DNA of 64,000 nt from Nocardioides ochotonae (GCF_011420305.2 NZ_CP061769.1:620001-684000); one strand, 5' to 3'; shown: positions 9,190-17,202, counted from the first letter of the stretch. Program-made: numbers and translations. Notes: generated by a model not told the origin, from the sequence alone.

Positions 9190-9236
9190 CAGTCCGTTGT
9201 GCCAGTCCGTTGCGCCACTCTTCTGCCAGTCCGTTG
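9190..9236. promoter_or_regulatory. Three direct copies of cagtccgttg upstream of the subtilase
   Basis: Identical 10-mers start at 9190, 9203 and 9227, so the spacings are 13 and 24 bp. They lie 11-57 bp before the subtilase start, in the interval divergent to the HAD gene. Iterated spacing suggests a repressor or activator site, or a recent tandem duplication. Confidence 0.5.
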
Positions 9237-9332
9237 CGTCAGTGTCGTGAGGCCCGCGACCTGTGGGTCTCGCGCCCCTAGCCTGTCCGACCGGCGCCCG
9301 CGCTGACAACCATCCCGTTCTGGCCCGGCCCC

Positions 9333-9338
9333 TACACT
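9333..9338 (+). promoter_or_regulatory. Candidate -10 box for the HAD gene
   Basis: TACACT fits the actinobacterial -10 pattern TAnnnT and ends 7 nt before the ATG at 9346. No ribosome site is present, so the transcript is probably leaderless. No convincing -35 was seen. Confidence 0.4.
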
Positions 9339-9345
9339 CCGCCCC

Positions 9346-10026
9346 ATGAGCGCGATCCCGGAGCCCACGCCCCTGGTCGTCGGCTTCGACCTCGACCTGA
9401 CCCTGATCGACACCGCACCCGGGTTCCAGGAGGTGCTCCGGGCCCTCGGCGCCGAGCTCGGCGTCGACTTCCCGGCCGAGGAGATGACCCGTCGGCTCGG
9501 CCCGCCCCTGGAGCACCTGCTCGGTCCCTACCTCCCGGCCGAGGCGATCCCGGCCGCCGGGGACCGGTTCCGCGAGATCTACCCCGCGCACGCGATCGCC
9601 CCGGTGCCCGCGCTCCCGGGCGCGCACGAGGCGCTCGCCGCCGTACGACGCCACGGCGGGCGCACGGTCGTGGTCACCGGCAAGTTCCCCGAGAACGCGC
9701 GCCTGCACGTCGACCACCTCGGCCTCGACGTCGACGTGCTCGAGGGCTGGGTGTGGGGCGTCGGCAAGGCCGCGGTGCTCCAGCGCGAGGGCGCGTCGGT
9801 CTACGTCGGCGACCACGTCCACGACGTGGAGGGCGCGCTGGCGGCGGGGGTGGTGAGCGTGTCGGTGCTGAGCGGCGGCTGCACCCGCGAGGAGCTGATC
9901 GAGGCCGGAACCCATGTCGTCCTCGACGACCTGGGGCAGTTCCCGGGCTGGCTGGAGGAGCACCTGCTGGCCACGGTGCGCCCCGCCCGCTGCGTGGGTC
10001 ACCCGGTGGTGCCGCCCACCCGGTGA
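9346..10026 (+). CDS. HAD family hydrolase (phosphoglycolate phosphatase-like)
   Basis: 226 residues. The HAD superfamily motifs are in order: the nucleophile motif DLDLT with Asp15 and Asp17, motif II VVTGK, and the metal-binding YVGDHVHD. A helical cap lies between motifs I and II (about 25-95), which is the type I phosphatase layout. The substrate cannot be told from sequence; phosphoglycolate or another small phosphate monoester is typical. The gene appears leaderless. The cold-shock gene starts 65 bp downstream on the same strand. Confidence 0.88.
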   Translation: MSAIPEPTPLVVGFDLDLTLIDTAPGFQEVLRALGAELGVDFPAEEMTRRLGPPLEHLLGPYLPAEAIPAAGDRFREIYPAHAIAPVPALPGAHEALAAVRRHGGRTVVVTGKFPENARLHVDHLGLDVDVLEGWVWGVGKAAVLQREGASVYVGDHVHDVEGALAAGVVSVSVLSGGCTREELIEAGTHVVLDDLGQFPGWLEEHLLATVRPARCVGHPVVPPTR

Positions 10027-10091
10027 CACATAGGCTGTGCGACCCGCACCCGCCGCCGGCCGGTGCCCGCCGAGCAGAAGAGGTCATGACC

Positions 10092-10487
10092 GTGTCCACT
10101 GGCAAGGTGAAGTGGTACGACGCCGACAAGGGCTTCGGGTTCCTGTCCCAGGACGACGGGGACGACGTCTACGTCCGCGCGGAGGCACTGCCGCCCGGGG
10201 TCACCACGCTCAAGGCCGGCACCCGGGTGGAGTTCGGCATCGCCCAAGGCCGGCGCGGCGAGCAGGCGCTCCAGGTGCGGGTGCTCGACGCTCCCGCGTC
10301 GGTGTCGCGCAACCAGCGCAACGCCGCGCGCCGCAAGCCCGAGGAGATGGTCCCGATCGTGGAGGACCTGATCCGGGTGCTCGACGACATCGGCGAGACC
10401 TACCGACACGGCCGCCACCCCGACTCGAAGACCGCGGCCCCGGTGGCCAAGCTGCTGCGCGCGCTCGCCGACCAGCTGGAGCTCTGA
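10092..10487 (+). CDS. Cold-shock domain protein with C-terminal extension
   Basis: 131 residues. The N-terminal cold-shock OB fold (about 1-68) has RNP1-like KGFGFL and a modified RNP2 (DVYVRAEAL), so it should bind single-stranded RNA or DNA. A helical tail of about 60 residues follows, longer than in CspA. The GTG at 10092 is chosen because AGAAGAGG (10076-10083) is 8 nt upstream; an in-frame ATG at 10086 is only 2 nt from that site. A long-tailed cold-shock gene also occurs in this neighbourhood in mycobacteria (cspB, Rv0871, from memory). It converges on the MFS gene, leaving 9 bp. Confidence 0.88.
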   Translation: MSTGKVKWYDADKGFGFLSQDDGDDVYVRAEALPPGVTTLKAGTRVEFGIAQGRRGEQALQVRVLDAPASVSRNQRNAARRKPEEMVPIVEDLIRVLDDIGETYRHGRHPDSKTAAPVAKLLRALADQLEL

Positions 10488-10496
10488 GCCCGCCGC

Positions 10497-11939
10497 TCAG
10501 CCCGAGGCCGGGCCGGTCGGAGCCTCGGTGGCCGGCGCCGGCTGGGCGCGCACGCCCATCGGCACCCGCGTGGTGCGCGAGCCGAGCACGTACACCGCCC
10601 ACCCGATGACGGCGACCGCGGCGACCCCCAGGCCGAGCCGGGCCGGCTCCAGCGGCAGCACGATGCCGACGAACCCGCCCAGCACCCAGGCCAGCTGCAG
10701 CAGGGTGTCGCTGCGCGCGAAGGCGCTGGCCTGCACCTGGGTCGGAACGTCGCGCTGGATGGTGGCGTCGAGGCAGAACTTCGCCAGCGTCTGCGACAGC
10801 CCTGCGGTGAGGCCGAGCACCGCCAGGGTCAGCACGCCGTAGAAGCTCCAGGCGAGCACCGCCGCGGCGGCGTCGGCCAGCAGCGCCACGACCACCGCGA
10901 CCGCGGGGTTGATGCGCTTCAGCAGGGCGGCGGCGGCGACGCCGAGGGTGTTGCCGACGCCGGCCGCGCCGACGACCAGGCCGATCAGCAGCTCCGGGCG
11001 CAGGCTGCTCTCCGGCGGGTTCTCCCGCAGCAGGAACGCCATGAACATGATCAGGAAGCCGGTCAGCCAGCGTGGACCGAGGTTGGTCCGCAGCGCGAAC
11101 GCCACCGCCGGGGGGATCCGGGTGCGTGGCCGCCGCCCCAGGGGGGCGGTCGGGGGCACCGTCTCGCCGCGCAGCACCAGAGTGCCCTCGCCCGCGCTGG
11201 AGTCGACGCGCTCGGGCAGCCGGATTGCGCAGATCGTGGCGATCGCGAACAGCACGAAGGCGTAGCGCAGCGACCACTGCGAGCCGGCCATCGAGGCGAG
11301 CCCGGCGATCGGCGCGGAGATCGCGCTCGCGATGATGCCGGCCAGCGAGACCCGGCCGTTGGCGCGCACCAGGGTGAAGCCCCGGGGGAGCAGTCGGGGG
11401 ACCGCGGCCGCCCGCGTCACGCCGTACGCCTTGGAGGAGACGAGCACGCCGAGCGCGGCCGCGAACACCCACGGCGACTCGGTGTGCACCGCGCCGGCCA
11501 GCCCCCAGCACAAGAACGCGCGCGCCGCCATCGTGGCGCCGATCGCCCAGCGGCGCCCGGAGCTGAACCGGTCCAGGAACGGGCCGATCAGCGGGGCCAC
11601 GATCGCGAACGGCAGCATCGTGAGGGCCAGGAACAGCGCGACCTGGCCGCGCGCCTCGCCGGAGGGCACCTGGAAGAACAGCGAGCCGGCGAGCGAGATC
11701 GCCACCGCGGCGTCCCCGGCGGTGTTGAAGAAGTGCAGGTACATCAGCCGGTTCAGCCCCGACTCGCCGGCACCCTGCGCGCTGGCGGCGCGACGGACCT
11801 GCCGGCCGACGGCCTGTCCCGCACGGGCGGTCGCCCGCCCGGCCGCCGCGACGCCGTGCGCGGTGCCGCGCGCACCGTTGCCGAGCACGCGGCCGACCCG
11901 GTGCGCGCTGTCCCCGGGGCCGGGCTGCGAGGAGGTCAT
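10497..11939 (-). CDS. MFS transporter
   Basis: 480 residues from the ATG at 11939. A basic, Ala/Arg-rich N-terminal cytoplasmic tail of about 70 residues precedes roughly twelve hydrophobic segments (first about 80-100). The A-motif-like loop after helix 2 reads IGPFLDRFSSGRR. The polytopic layout and length fit the major facilitator superfamily. The substrate is unknown. A similar MFS gene lies near cspB and DUF3027 in mycobacteria (Rv0876c, from memory), which suggests an ancestral neighbourhood. It is divergent from the DUF3027 gene. The frame runs open further upstream without coding character. Confidence 0.88.
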   Translation of the reverse strand: MTSSQPGPGDSAHRVGRVLGNGARGTAHGVAAAGRATARAGQAVGRQVRRAASAQGAGESGLNRLMYLHFFNTAGDAAVAISLAGSLFFQVPSGEARGQVALFLALTMLPFAIVAPLIGPFLDRFSSGRRWAIGATMAARAFLCWGLAGAVHTESPWVFAAALGVLVSSKAYGVTRAAAVPRLLPRGFTLVRANGRVSLAGIIASAISAPIAGLASMAGSQWSLRYAFVLFAIATICAIRLPERVDSSAGEGTLVLRGETVPPTAPLGRRPRTRIPPAVAFALRTNLGPRWLTGFLIMFMAFLLRENPPESSLRPELLIGLVVGAAGVGNTLGVAAAALLKRINPAVAVVVALLADAAAAVLAWSFYGVLTLAVLGLTAGLSQTLAKFCLDATIQRDVPTQVQASAFARSDTLLQLAWVLGGFVGIVLPLEPARLGLGVAAVAVIGWAVYVLGSRTTRVPMGVRAQPAPATEAPTGPASG

Positions 11940-12028
11940 GGCCCCATCCTGCCCCGCCGGACCGCCCCGTCGGGGGCACTGACACCCGGTCGTGAGACGG
12001 GTCCCGGCGCGGTGAGTCCGGGGGCGAC

Positions 12029-12058
12029 CTGACAGCGGGGCCTCCGATGAGACATGAT
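12029..12058 (+). promoter_or_regulatory. Candidate promoter of the DUF3027 gene
   Basis: CTGACA (12029-12034), an 18-bp spacer, then CATGAT (12053-12058). The predicted start of transcription coincides with the GTG at 12067, which has no ribosome site, so the mRNA is probably leaderless. Confidence 0.45.
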
Positions 12059-12066
12059 TACGCGCC

Positions 12067-12849
12067 GTGACCACGATCGCTCGTCCCAGGCCCGACGCCA
12101 CCGCCGTTGCAGCGGTCGACGCCGCTCGTGACGCGCTCCTCGCGGAGACCGAGCCCGGCGACGTCGGGGACCACCTCGGCACCGTCGCCGAGGGGGAGCG
12201 GGTGGTCACCCACCTGTTCACCTGCACGCGCCCCGGGTACGTCGGGTGGCGCTGGTCGGTGACCGTCGCCCGCGCGCCGCGCCAGAAGCACGTGACCATC
12301 GACGAGGTCGTGCTGATCCCCGGCGACGAGGCGATCGTCGCCCCCGACTGGCTGCCCTACCGCGAGCGCATCAAGCCCGGTGACCTCTCGCCCGGCGACC
12401 TGCTGCCGGTGCCCGACGACGACCCGCGGCTGGTCCCGACGTACGCCTTCGGCGACGACCCGCTGGACGCCGACGCCAAGGCGCAGATCCGCGCGGTGGC
12501 CCAGGAGCTGTACGCCGGCCGCACCCGCACGCTCTCCCCGGAGGGCCGCGACCTCGCCGCCCAGCGCTGGTACGACGGCGACGGCGGCCCGTCCTCGCCG
12601 CTGGCCCAGGCGGCCCCCGACTCCTGCTCGACCTGCGGCTTCCTGATGCGCCTGGGCGGGCCGCTCGCCGAGCAGTTCGGCGTGTGCGCCAACGGCGACG
12701 CCAACGACGACGGCCGGGTGGTCTCCTTCGACCACGGCTGCGGCGCCCACTCCGAGGTGCGCCTGGCCAAGAAGCACGAGCCGGTGCCGATGCCCGAGCC
12801 GGTGCTCGACACCATCACGATCGCACCCGGCGAGCTCGAGACCTTCTGA
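12067..12849 (+). CDS. DUF3027 family protein
   Basis: 260 residues, soluble. It matches the actinobacterial DUF3027 family: an N-terminal region with GYVGWRWSVTVARAPR and a central PDWLPYRERIKPGDL block. A cysteine-rich C-terminal part (CSTCGF, then CANG, then DHGCGAH) looks like a zinc site. The molecular function is unknown. The family is widely conserved in Actinobacteria near cold-shock, MFS and DUF2530 genes, which hints at a housekeeping role. GTG start, apparently leaderless. Confidence 0.9.
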   Translation: MTTIARPRPDATAVAAVDAARDALLAETEPGDVGDHLGTVAEGERVVTHLFTCTRPGYVGWRWSVTVARAPRQKHVTIDEVVLIPGDEAIVAPDWLPYRERIKPGDLSPGDLLPVPDDDPRLVPTYAFGDDPLDADAKAQIRAVAQELYAGRTRTLSPEGRDLAAQRWYDGDGGPSSPLAQAAPDSCSTCGFLMRLGGPLAEQFGVCANGDANDDGRVVSFDHGCGAHSEVRLAKKHEPVPMPEPVLDTITIAPGELETF

Positions 12850-12876
12850 TCTCCTCGACCCCGGGCTGATCCGGGG

Positions 12877-13182
12877 TCAGGCGGACCGTTCGCCGCCCGC
12901 CCGCTCCTCGTGGGCGGCGGCGCGGCGCCGGCAGAACTCATAGCCGCACAGGCCGAGACCGAACCCGGTCAAGCACGTCCACAGCCACCAGGTGCGGCCG
13001 TGGTCGGCCAGCGGGCCGTAGAACGGCAGCATCGCCACGAAGGCGACCAGCCAGAGCGCGGTTCCCACCGCCACGGTGCGCACACCGTCGACGTCGAGCG
13101 GCTCCACGTCGGCCACGAGGTACACCTTCGAGCCGATCTCGTGCCTCTCCGGCTGCTTGTCGTCCCGTTCCACGGTGACCAC
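12877..13182 (-). CDS. DUF2530 family small membrane protein
   Basis: 101 residues from the GTG at 13182; a second GTG at 13173 gives 98. Neither has a clear ribosome site. A short charged N-terminus with the motif VEPLDVDGVRTVAVGTALW leads into two transmembrane segments (about 35-55 and 65-85) and a basic tail. This is the layout of the actinobacterial DUF2530 family (Rv0879c-like), of unknown function. It is divergent from the NCS2 permease with only 37 bp between starts, so the promoters overlap. An upstream in-frame extension to 13239 would overlap the permease start and is not preferred. Confidence 0.82.
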   Translation of the reverse strand: MVTVERDDKQPERHEIGSKVYLVADVEPLDVDGVRTVAVGTALWLVAFVAMLPFYGPLADHGRTWWLWTCLTGFGLGLCGYEFCRRRAAAHEERAGGERSA

Positions 13183-13205
13183 GTTAGTCCGGCCCCGGGA
13201 TCTGT

Positions 13206-13211
13206 CATGCT
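13206..13211 (+). promoter_or_regulatory. Candidate -10 box for the NCS2 permease
   Basis: CATGCT ends 8 nt before the GTG at 13220, with no ribosome site between. This is consistent with a leaderless transcript. No clear -35 was found. Confidence 0.3.
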
Positions 13212-13219
13212 GCGGTCTC

Positions 13220-14647
13220 GTGACTTCAGCCCTCGACACCTACTTCAAGATCTCCGAGCGTGGCTCGAGCATCGGCCGGGAAATCCGCGGCGGCGCGGTG
13301 ACCTTCCTGACGATGTCCTACATCCTCGTCCTGAACCCGATCATCCTGGGCTACATCCAGGACTCGGAGGGCAACTACCTGGGCGGCGGGTCCGAGCCCA
13401 ACCTCCCCGCGATCGCCGCCGGTACGGCGCTGGTCGCCGGCGTGCTGACGATGCTGATGGGCGCGGTCTCCAACTTCCCGCTGGCGCTCGCGGCGGGACT
13501 CGGTCTCAACGCCTTCGTCGGTGTCGCGATCGCGACCCAGTCGACCTGGGCCGACGCGATGGGCCTGGTGGTGCTCGAGGGCATCATCATCCTGCTGCTG
13601 GTGCTGACCGGCTTCCGGCGTGCGGTGTTCCACGCCGTGCCCGCCGAGCTCAAGGTCGCGATCTCGGTCGGCATCGGTCTGTTCATCGCGCTGATCGGCT
13701 TCGTCGACGCCGGCTTCGTGACCCGCATCCCGGACGCCGCGCAGACCAGCGTCCCGGTGCAGCTCGGCAACGGCGGCACCCTGTCCGGTTGGCCGGTCCT
13801 GCTCTTCGGCCTCGGTGTGCTGCTGCTGATCGCGCTGTGGGTGCGCAAGGTCCGCGGCGCGATCCTGATCGCGATCGTGGTGCTGACCGCGGCCGCGTTC
13901 GTCATGGAGGCGGTGTTCGGCGGGGGCGAGAACGACCTCGGTTGGGCCGTGGGCATCCCGGCGGTCCCGGACAAGTTCTTCGGCGTCCCGGACCTCAGCA
14001 CGTTCGGTGAGTTCTCGCTGTTCGGCGCGTTCAGCTCGATCGGCGTCCTGGCCGCCGCGCTGCTGGTCTTCTCGCTGCTGCTGGCCGACTTCTTCGACAC
14101 GATGGGCACGATGACCGCCATCGGCGCCGAGGCGGGCCTGAACGACGCCGAGGGCATTCCGCCGCACAGCCAGCGGATCCTCATCGTGGACTCGGTCGCC
14201 GCGATCGCCGGCGGTGCCGGCGGCGTCTCCTCCAACACCTCCTACGTCGAGTCCGCCTCGGGCGTCGGCGAGGGCGCGCGCACCGGTATGGCCTCGGTCG
14301 TCACCGGCCTGCTGTTCCTGCTGGCGACGTTCTTCACCCCCGTCGTGCAGGCGATCCCCGCCGAGGCGGCGGTCCCCGCCCTCGTCCTCGTCGGCTTCCT
14401 GATGATGCAGCAGGTCACCGGCATCGAGTGGAACGACGTCGAGATCGCGATCCCGGCGTTCCTCACCGTCGTCCTGATGCCGTTCACCTACTCGATCAGC
14501 GTGGGCATCGGCGCGGGCTTCCTCTCCTACGTCCTGATCAAGGTCGTGGTGGGCAAGGCGCGCCAGGTGCGCCCGCTGCTGTGGATCATCGCGGCGCTGT
14601 TCGGCATCTACTTCGGCATCGAGCCGATCACCGCCTGGCTCACCTGA
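13220..14647 (+). CDS. NCS2 family purine permease (AzgA-like)
   Basis: 475 residues, about 12-14 transmembrane segments. Hallmarks of the AzgA/PbuG branch of NCS2 are present: EIRGGAVTFLTMSYILVLNP near the N-terminus, LADFFDTMGTMTAIG in the middle and NTSYVESASGV. It is predicted to import adenine, guanine or hypoxanthine by proton symport at the inner membrane. The GTG at 13220 gives the usual N-terminus; the frame upstream runs through the divergent DUF2530 gene. A very strong hairpin terminator follows. Confidence 0.93.
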   Translation: MTSALDTYFKISERGSSIGREIRGGAVTFLTMSYILVLNPIILGYIQDSEGNYLGGGSEPNLPAIAAGTALVAGVLTMLMGAVSNFPLALAAGLGLNAFVGVAIATQSTWADAMGLVVLEGIIILLLVLTGFRRAVFHAVPAELKVAISVGIGLFIALIGFVDAGFVTRIPDAAQTSVPVQLGNGGTLSGWPVLLFGLGVLLLIALWVRKVRGAILIAIVVLTAAAFVMEAVFGGGENDLGWAVGIPAVPDKFFGVPDLSTFGEFSLFGAFSSIGVLAAALLVFSLLLADFFDTMGTMTAIGAEAGLNDAEGIPPHSQRILIVDSVAAIAGGAGGVSSNTSYVESASGVGEGARTGMASVVTGLLFLLATFFTPVVQAIPAEAAVPALVLVGFLMMQQVTGIEWNDVEIAIPAFLTVVLMPFTYSISVGIGAGFLSYVLIKVVVGKARQVRPLLWIIAALFGIYFGIEPITAWLT

Positions 14648-14664
14648 TCCGGTCCGGCCCCGTC

Positions 14665-14704
14665 GAGGCCCGGTCCCGTGACAGCCGTCACGGGACCGGG
14701 CCTC
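14665..14704 (+). terminator. Rho-independent-like terminator after the NCS2 gene
   Basis: A perfect 18-bp stem (14665-14682 with 14687-14704) and a 4-nt loop agcc, followed by ttct. It lies 18 bp after the stop codon. Confidence 0.9.
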
Positions 14705-14714
14705 TTCTCGTCGG

Positions 14715-14743
14715 AATACTTAGCGACAGTAATGACTTATGCT
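14715..14743 (+). promoter_or_regulatory. Promoter/operator region of the marR gene
   Basis: An AT-rich island in GC-rich DNA. An imperfect palindrome aatact-tagcgac-agtaat (14715-14733) is followed by TATGCT (14738-14743), a -10-like box ending 6 nt before the ATG at 14750. MarR proteins commonly bind such palindromes at their own promoters. The site assignment is an inference. Confidence 0.45.
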
Positions 14744-14749
14744 CACTAC

Positions 14750-15202
14750 ATGACTGCCACCGCGGACAAGACCCGACGTGCCGGCTCCGGGCTCGCCCCC
14801 GAGCTCCGGCTCGCCGTGATGCGGCTGCGGCGCAGGCTCGCCGCCGAGCGCGACCCGGGCAACGACCTGAGCCTCACCGCGATGGGCGTCCTGGCCGGGC
14901 TGTACCGCTACGGCGACCTCACTGTGGGCGATCTCGCAGTCCGCGAGCGCGTGAAAGCGCCGACGATGACGCGTACCGTGAACTGTCTGGTCGACGACGG
15001 CCATGTGGCGCGACGCCCCCACGAGAGCGACCGACGCGCCGTGGTGATCAGTCTGACCGACCGAGGTCGGGAGACCCTCCTGGCCGACCGGGCCCGCCGT
15101 GACGAGTGGCTGGCCACCCGCCTGCGCGCCCTGAGCGCGGAGGAGCGCGACGTGCTGCGCCGCGCCACCCCGATCCTGCACCGACTCGCCCAGGAGGACT
15201 GA
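14750..15202 (+). CDS. MarR family transcriptional regulator
   Basis: 150 residues, a typical MarR length. The winged helix-turn-helix spans about 45-110, with LTVGDLAVRERVKAPTMTRTVNCLVDDGHVARR as recognition helix and wing (positions 57-89), and DRRAVVISLTDRG as wing end. The start at 14750 fits the -10 box and family length; in-frame starts further up (14678, 14732) would lie in the terminator or promoter. The MFS gene starts 7 bp after its stop, so the regulator probably controls that exporter and itself. Confidence 0.92.
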   Translation: MTATADKTRRAGSGLAPELRLAVMRLRRRLAAERDPGNDLSLTAMGVLAGLYRYGDLTVGDLAVRERVKAPTMTRTVNCLVDDGHVARRPHESDRRAVVISLTDRGRETLLADRARRDEWLATRLRALSAEERDVLRRATPILHRLAQED

Positions 15203-15209
15203 GCACACC

Positions 15210-16631
15210 TTGAGCCCCACGTTCCGCGCGCTCGCCAATCCGAACTACCGGCGCTACGTCGCCGGTAGTGCGGTGTCGAACACCGGGACCTGGATGCAAC
15301 GGGTCGCCCAGGACTGGCTGGTCCTCAGCCTGCCGGGTGGCAGCGGCACCGCGCTCGGCATCACCACCGGGCTCCAGTTCCTCCCGGTCCTGCTGCTCTC
15401 GCCGTACGCCGGCGTGATCGCCGACCGCTTCCCCAAGCGCCGACTGCTCCAGCTGACCCAGCTGACGATGGCGCTGGCCTCGCTGCTGCTGGCCGCGATC
15501 GCCCTGACCGGGCACGCCCAGATCTGGCACGTCTACGTCATCGCCTTCGTCTTCGGCATCGGCGCGGCCTTCGACGGCCCCGCCCGCCAGTCGTTCGTCT
15601 CGGAGATGGTCGGCCCTGAGGACATCACCAACGCCGTCGGCCTGAACTCCGCGACCTTCAACGCCGCGCGCCTCGTCGGGCCCGCGCTGGCCGGCCTGAT
15701 GATCGGCGCGCTGGGCGGGGGAGCGCAGGCGACCGGCTGGGTGATCCTGCTGAACGCGGTGTCCTACCTCGCGGTCATCTGGCAGCTGCAGCGCATGGAC
15801 GTGCGGTTGCTGAGCACCCCGGCGCCGGTGGCCCGCACCCGTGGCGCGCTGCGCGCCGGGGTGCGCTACGTGCGCAACCAGCCCCGCATGGTGCTGGTGC
15901 TGATCCTCGTCTTCTTCGCCGGCACCTTCGGCATGAACTTCCAGATCACCTCGGCGCTGATGGCCACCGACGTCTTCGGCAAGGGCGCGGGGGAGTACGG
16001 CATCCTCGGCTCGGCGCTCGCGGTCGGCTCGCTCACCGGAGCCCTCCTCGCAGCCCGCCGGGTCAAGATCCGGCTGCGGTTGCTGGTGCTGGCCACCGTC
16101 GGGTTCGGCGTGGCCTCGATCGTGGCCGCGCTGCTGCCCAGCTACCTGAGCTTCGCGCTGTTCGCCCCGGTGATCGGGTTCTGCACGCTCACGCTGCTCA
16201 ACTCCGCGAACGCCACCATCCAGCTCGAGGCCGCGCCCGAGATGCGTGGCCGCGCGGTGGCGCTCTACATGACCATCGTCATGGGCGGCACGCCGATCGG
16301 CTCGCCGATCATCGGCTGGATCGGGGAGACCTTCGGGGCGCGCTGGACCTTCGTCGTCGGCGGCGTCATGACCCTCTTCGGCGCCCTGCTCGCCGTCCTC
16401 GTCTTCACCCGGATGAACCGGCGCCCCGGCCACCCCGGCGAGATCCGGCGACCCGAATCGGTCCCGGTGGGGGAGCCGGAGCGCGAGCCGGTGCCCGTGG
16501 CTGCGGCGGAGCCGGCCGAACGGCCGTCCGCCACCGTTTTGACCCCTGTTCGGGGGGCAGGTAATCTCGGTCATCGTGTCTGGGACAACCAGGCCGTTGC
16601 GCGTGCTCGGAAGCGAATGGCAGCAAGGTAG
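15210..16631 (+). CDS. MFS transporter (probable exporter, EntS-like)
   Basis: 473 residues, TTG start 7 bp after the marR stop, with AGGAGG at 15192-15197 (12 nt away, rather far). It has twelve hydrophobic segments and the motif GVIADRFPKRR after helix 2, as in the DHA3/EntS-type drug or siderophore exporters. Coupling with a MarR regulator fits efflux of a small toxic ligand. The last ~30 codons, a hydrophilic tail, also carry the promoter of the downstream rpsL operon. Confidence 0.9.
   Translation: MSPTFRALANPNYRRYVAGSAVSNTGTWMQRVAQDWLVLSLPGGSGTALGITTGLQFLPVLLLSPYAGVIADRFPKRRLLQLTQLTMALASLLLAAIALTGHAQIWHVYVIAFVFGIGAAFDGPARQSFVSEMVGPEDITNAVGLNSATFNAARLVGPALAGLMIGALGGGAQATGWVILLNAVSYLAVIWQLQRMDVRLLSTPAPVARTRGALRAGVRYVRNQPRMVLVLILVFFAGTFGMNFQITSALMATDVFGKGAGEYGILGSALAVGSLTGALLAARRVKIRLRLLVLATVGFGVASIVAALLPSYLSFALFAPVIGFCTLTLLNSANATIQLEAAPEMRGRAVALYMTIVMGGTPIGSPIIGWIGETFGARWTFVVGGVMTLFGALLAVLVFTRMNRRPGHPGEIRRPESVPVGEPEREPVPVAAAEPAERPSATVLTPVRGAGNLGHRVWDNQAVARARKRMAAR
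16539..16567 (+). promoter_or_regulatory. Promoter of the str (rpsL) operon
   Basis: TTGACC (16539-16544), 17-bp spacer, TAATCT (16562-16567). This is one of the best housekeeping-sigma matches in the window. It lies inside the 3' end of the MFS coding sequence, about 260 bp before rpsL, giving a leader of about 250 nt. Confidence 0.75.
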
Positions 16632-16667
16632 CCGTTCTGACCGCACGTCAGAAGCCGTACGACCTCC

Positions 16668-16727
16668 CCGGGGTGGCCACCCCGGACCGAGGAGCCATGG
16701 AAGGGCGACACGCCCGACCGCGGGGGT
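16668..16727 (+). promoter_or_regulatory. Structured rpsL leader with element shared with rpsJ leader
   Basis: A 9-bp palindrome (16668-16685) can form a 7-bp stem with loop ggcc. It is followed at 16703-16727 by a 25-nt element identical to 22752-22776 in the rpsJ leader. The element starts with a hairpin gggcg-aca-cgccc. It is probably an RNA element controlling ribosomal protein expression; the mechanism is unknown. Confidence 0.6.
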
Positions 16728-16826
16728 GAGCGACGGAGGTTGGGCCGCACCATCTCGGACACGGCAGTTCCATCGTGCGCGGCACCGTGTCGCGTACTGA
16801 GAGTGAAAAAGAAGGGGAACCACCCG

Positions 16827-17201
16827 GTGCCCACCATTCAGCAGCTGGTCCGCAAGGGCCGCCAGGACAAGGTGTCGAAGAGCAAGACGCCTGCCCTCAA
16901 GGGCTCGCCGCAGCGCCGAGGCGTCTGCACGCGCGTCTACACCACCACCCCGAAGAAGCCGAACTCCGCCCTCCGCAAGGTCGCCCGCGTGCGCCTGTCG
17001 AGCGGCGTCGAGGTCACGGCGTACATCCCGGGCGTGGGTCACAACCTTCAGGAGCACTCCATCGTGCTCGTGCGCGGCGGCCGGGTGAAGGACCTCCCCG
17101 GTGTCCGCTACAAGATCATTCGCGGCACGCTCGACACCCAGGGCGTGAAGAACCGCAAGCAGGCCCGCAGCCGTTACGGCGCCAAGAAGGAGAAGAGCTG
17201 A
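16827..17201 (+). CDS. rpsL: 30S ribosomal protein S12
   Basis: 124 residues, complete. A small-subunit protein at the decoding centre. The conserved [12 protein letters not shown] loop and [12 protein letters not shown] are present, with Lys43 and Lys88, the positions where streptomycin-resistance changes arise in other bacteria, in the sensitive form. GTG start behind gaagggga. First gene of the str operon (rpsL-rpsG-fusA-tuf); rpsG follows after 1 bp. Confidence 0.98.
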   Translation: MPTIQQLVRKGRQDKVSKSKTPALKGSPQRRGVCTRVYTTTPKKPNSALRKVARVRLSSGVEVTAYIPGVGHNLQEHSIVLVRGGRVKDLPGVRYKIIRGTLDTQGVKNRKQARSRYGAKKEKS

Positions 17202-17202
17202 T

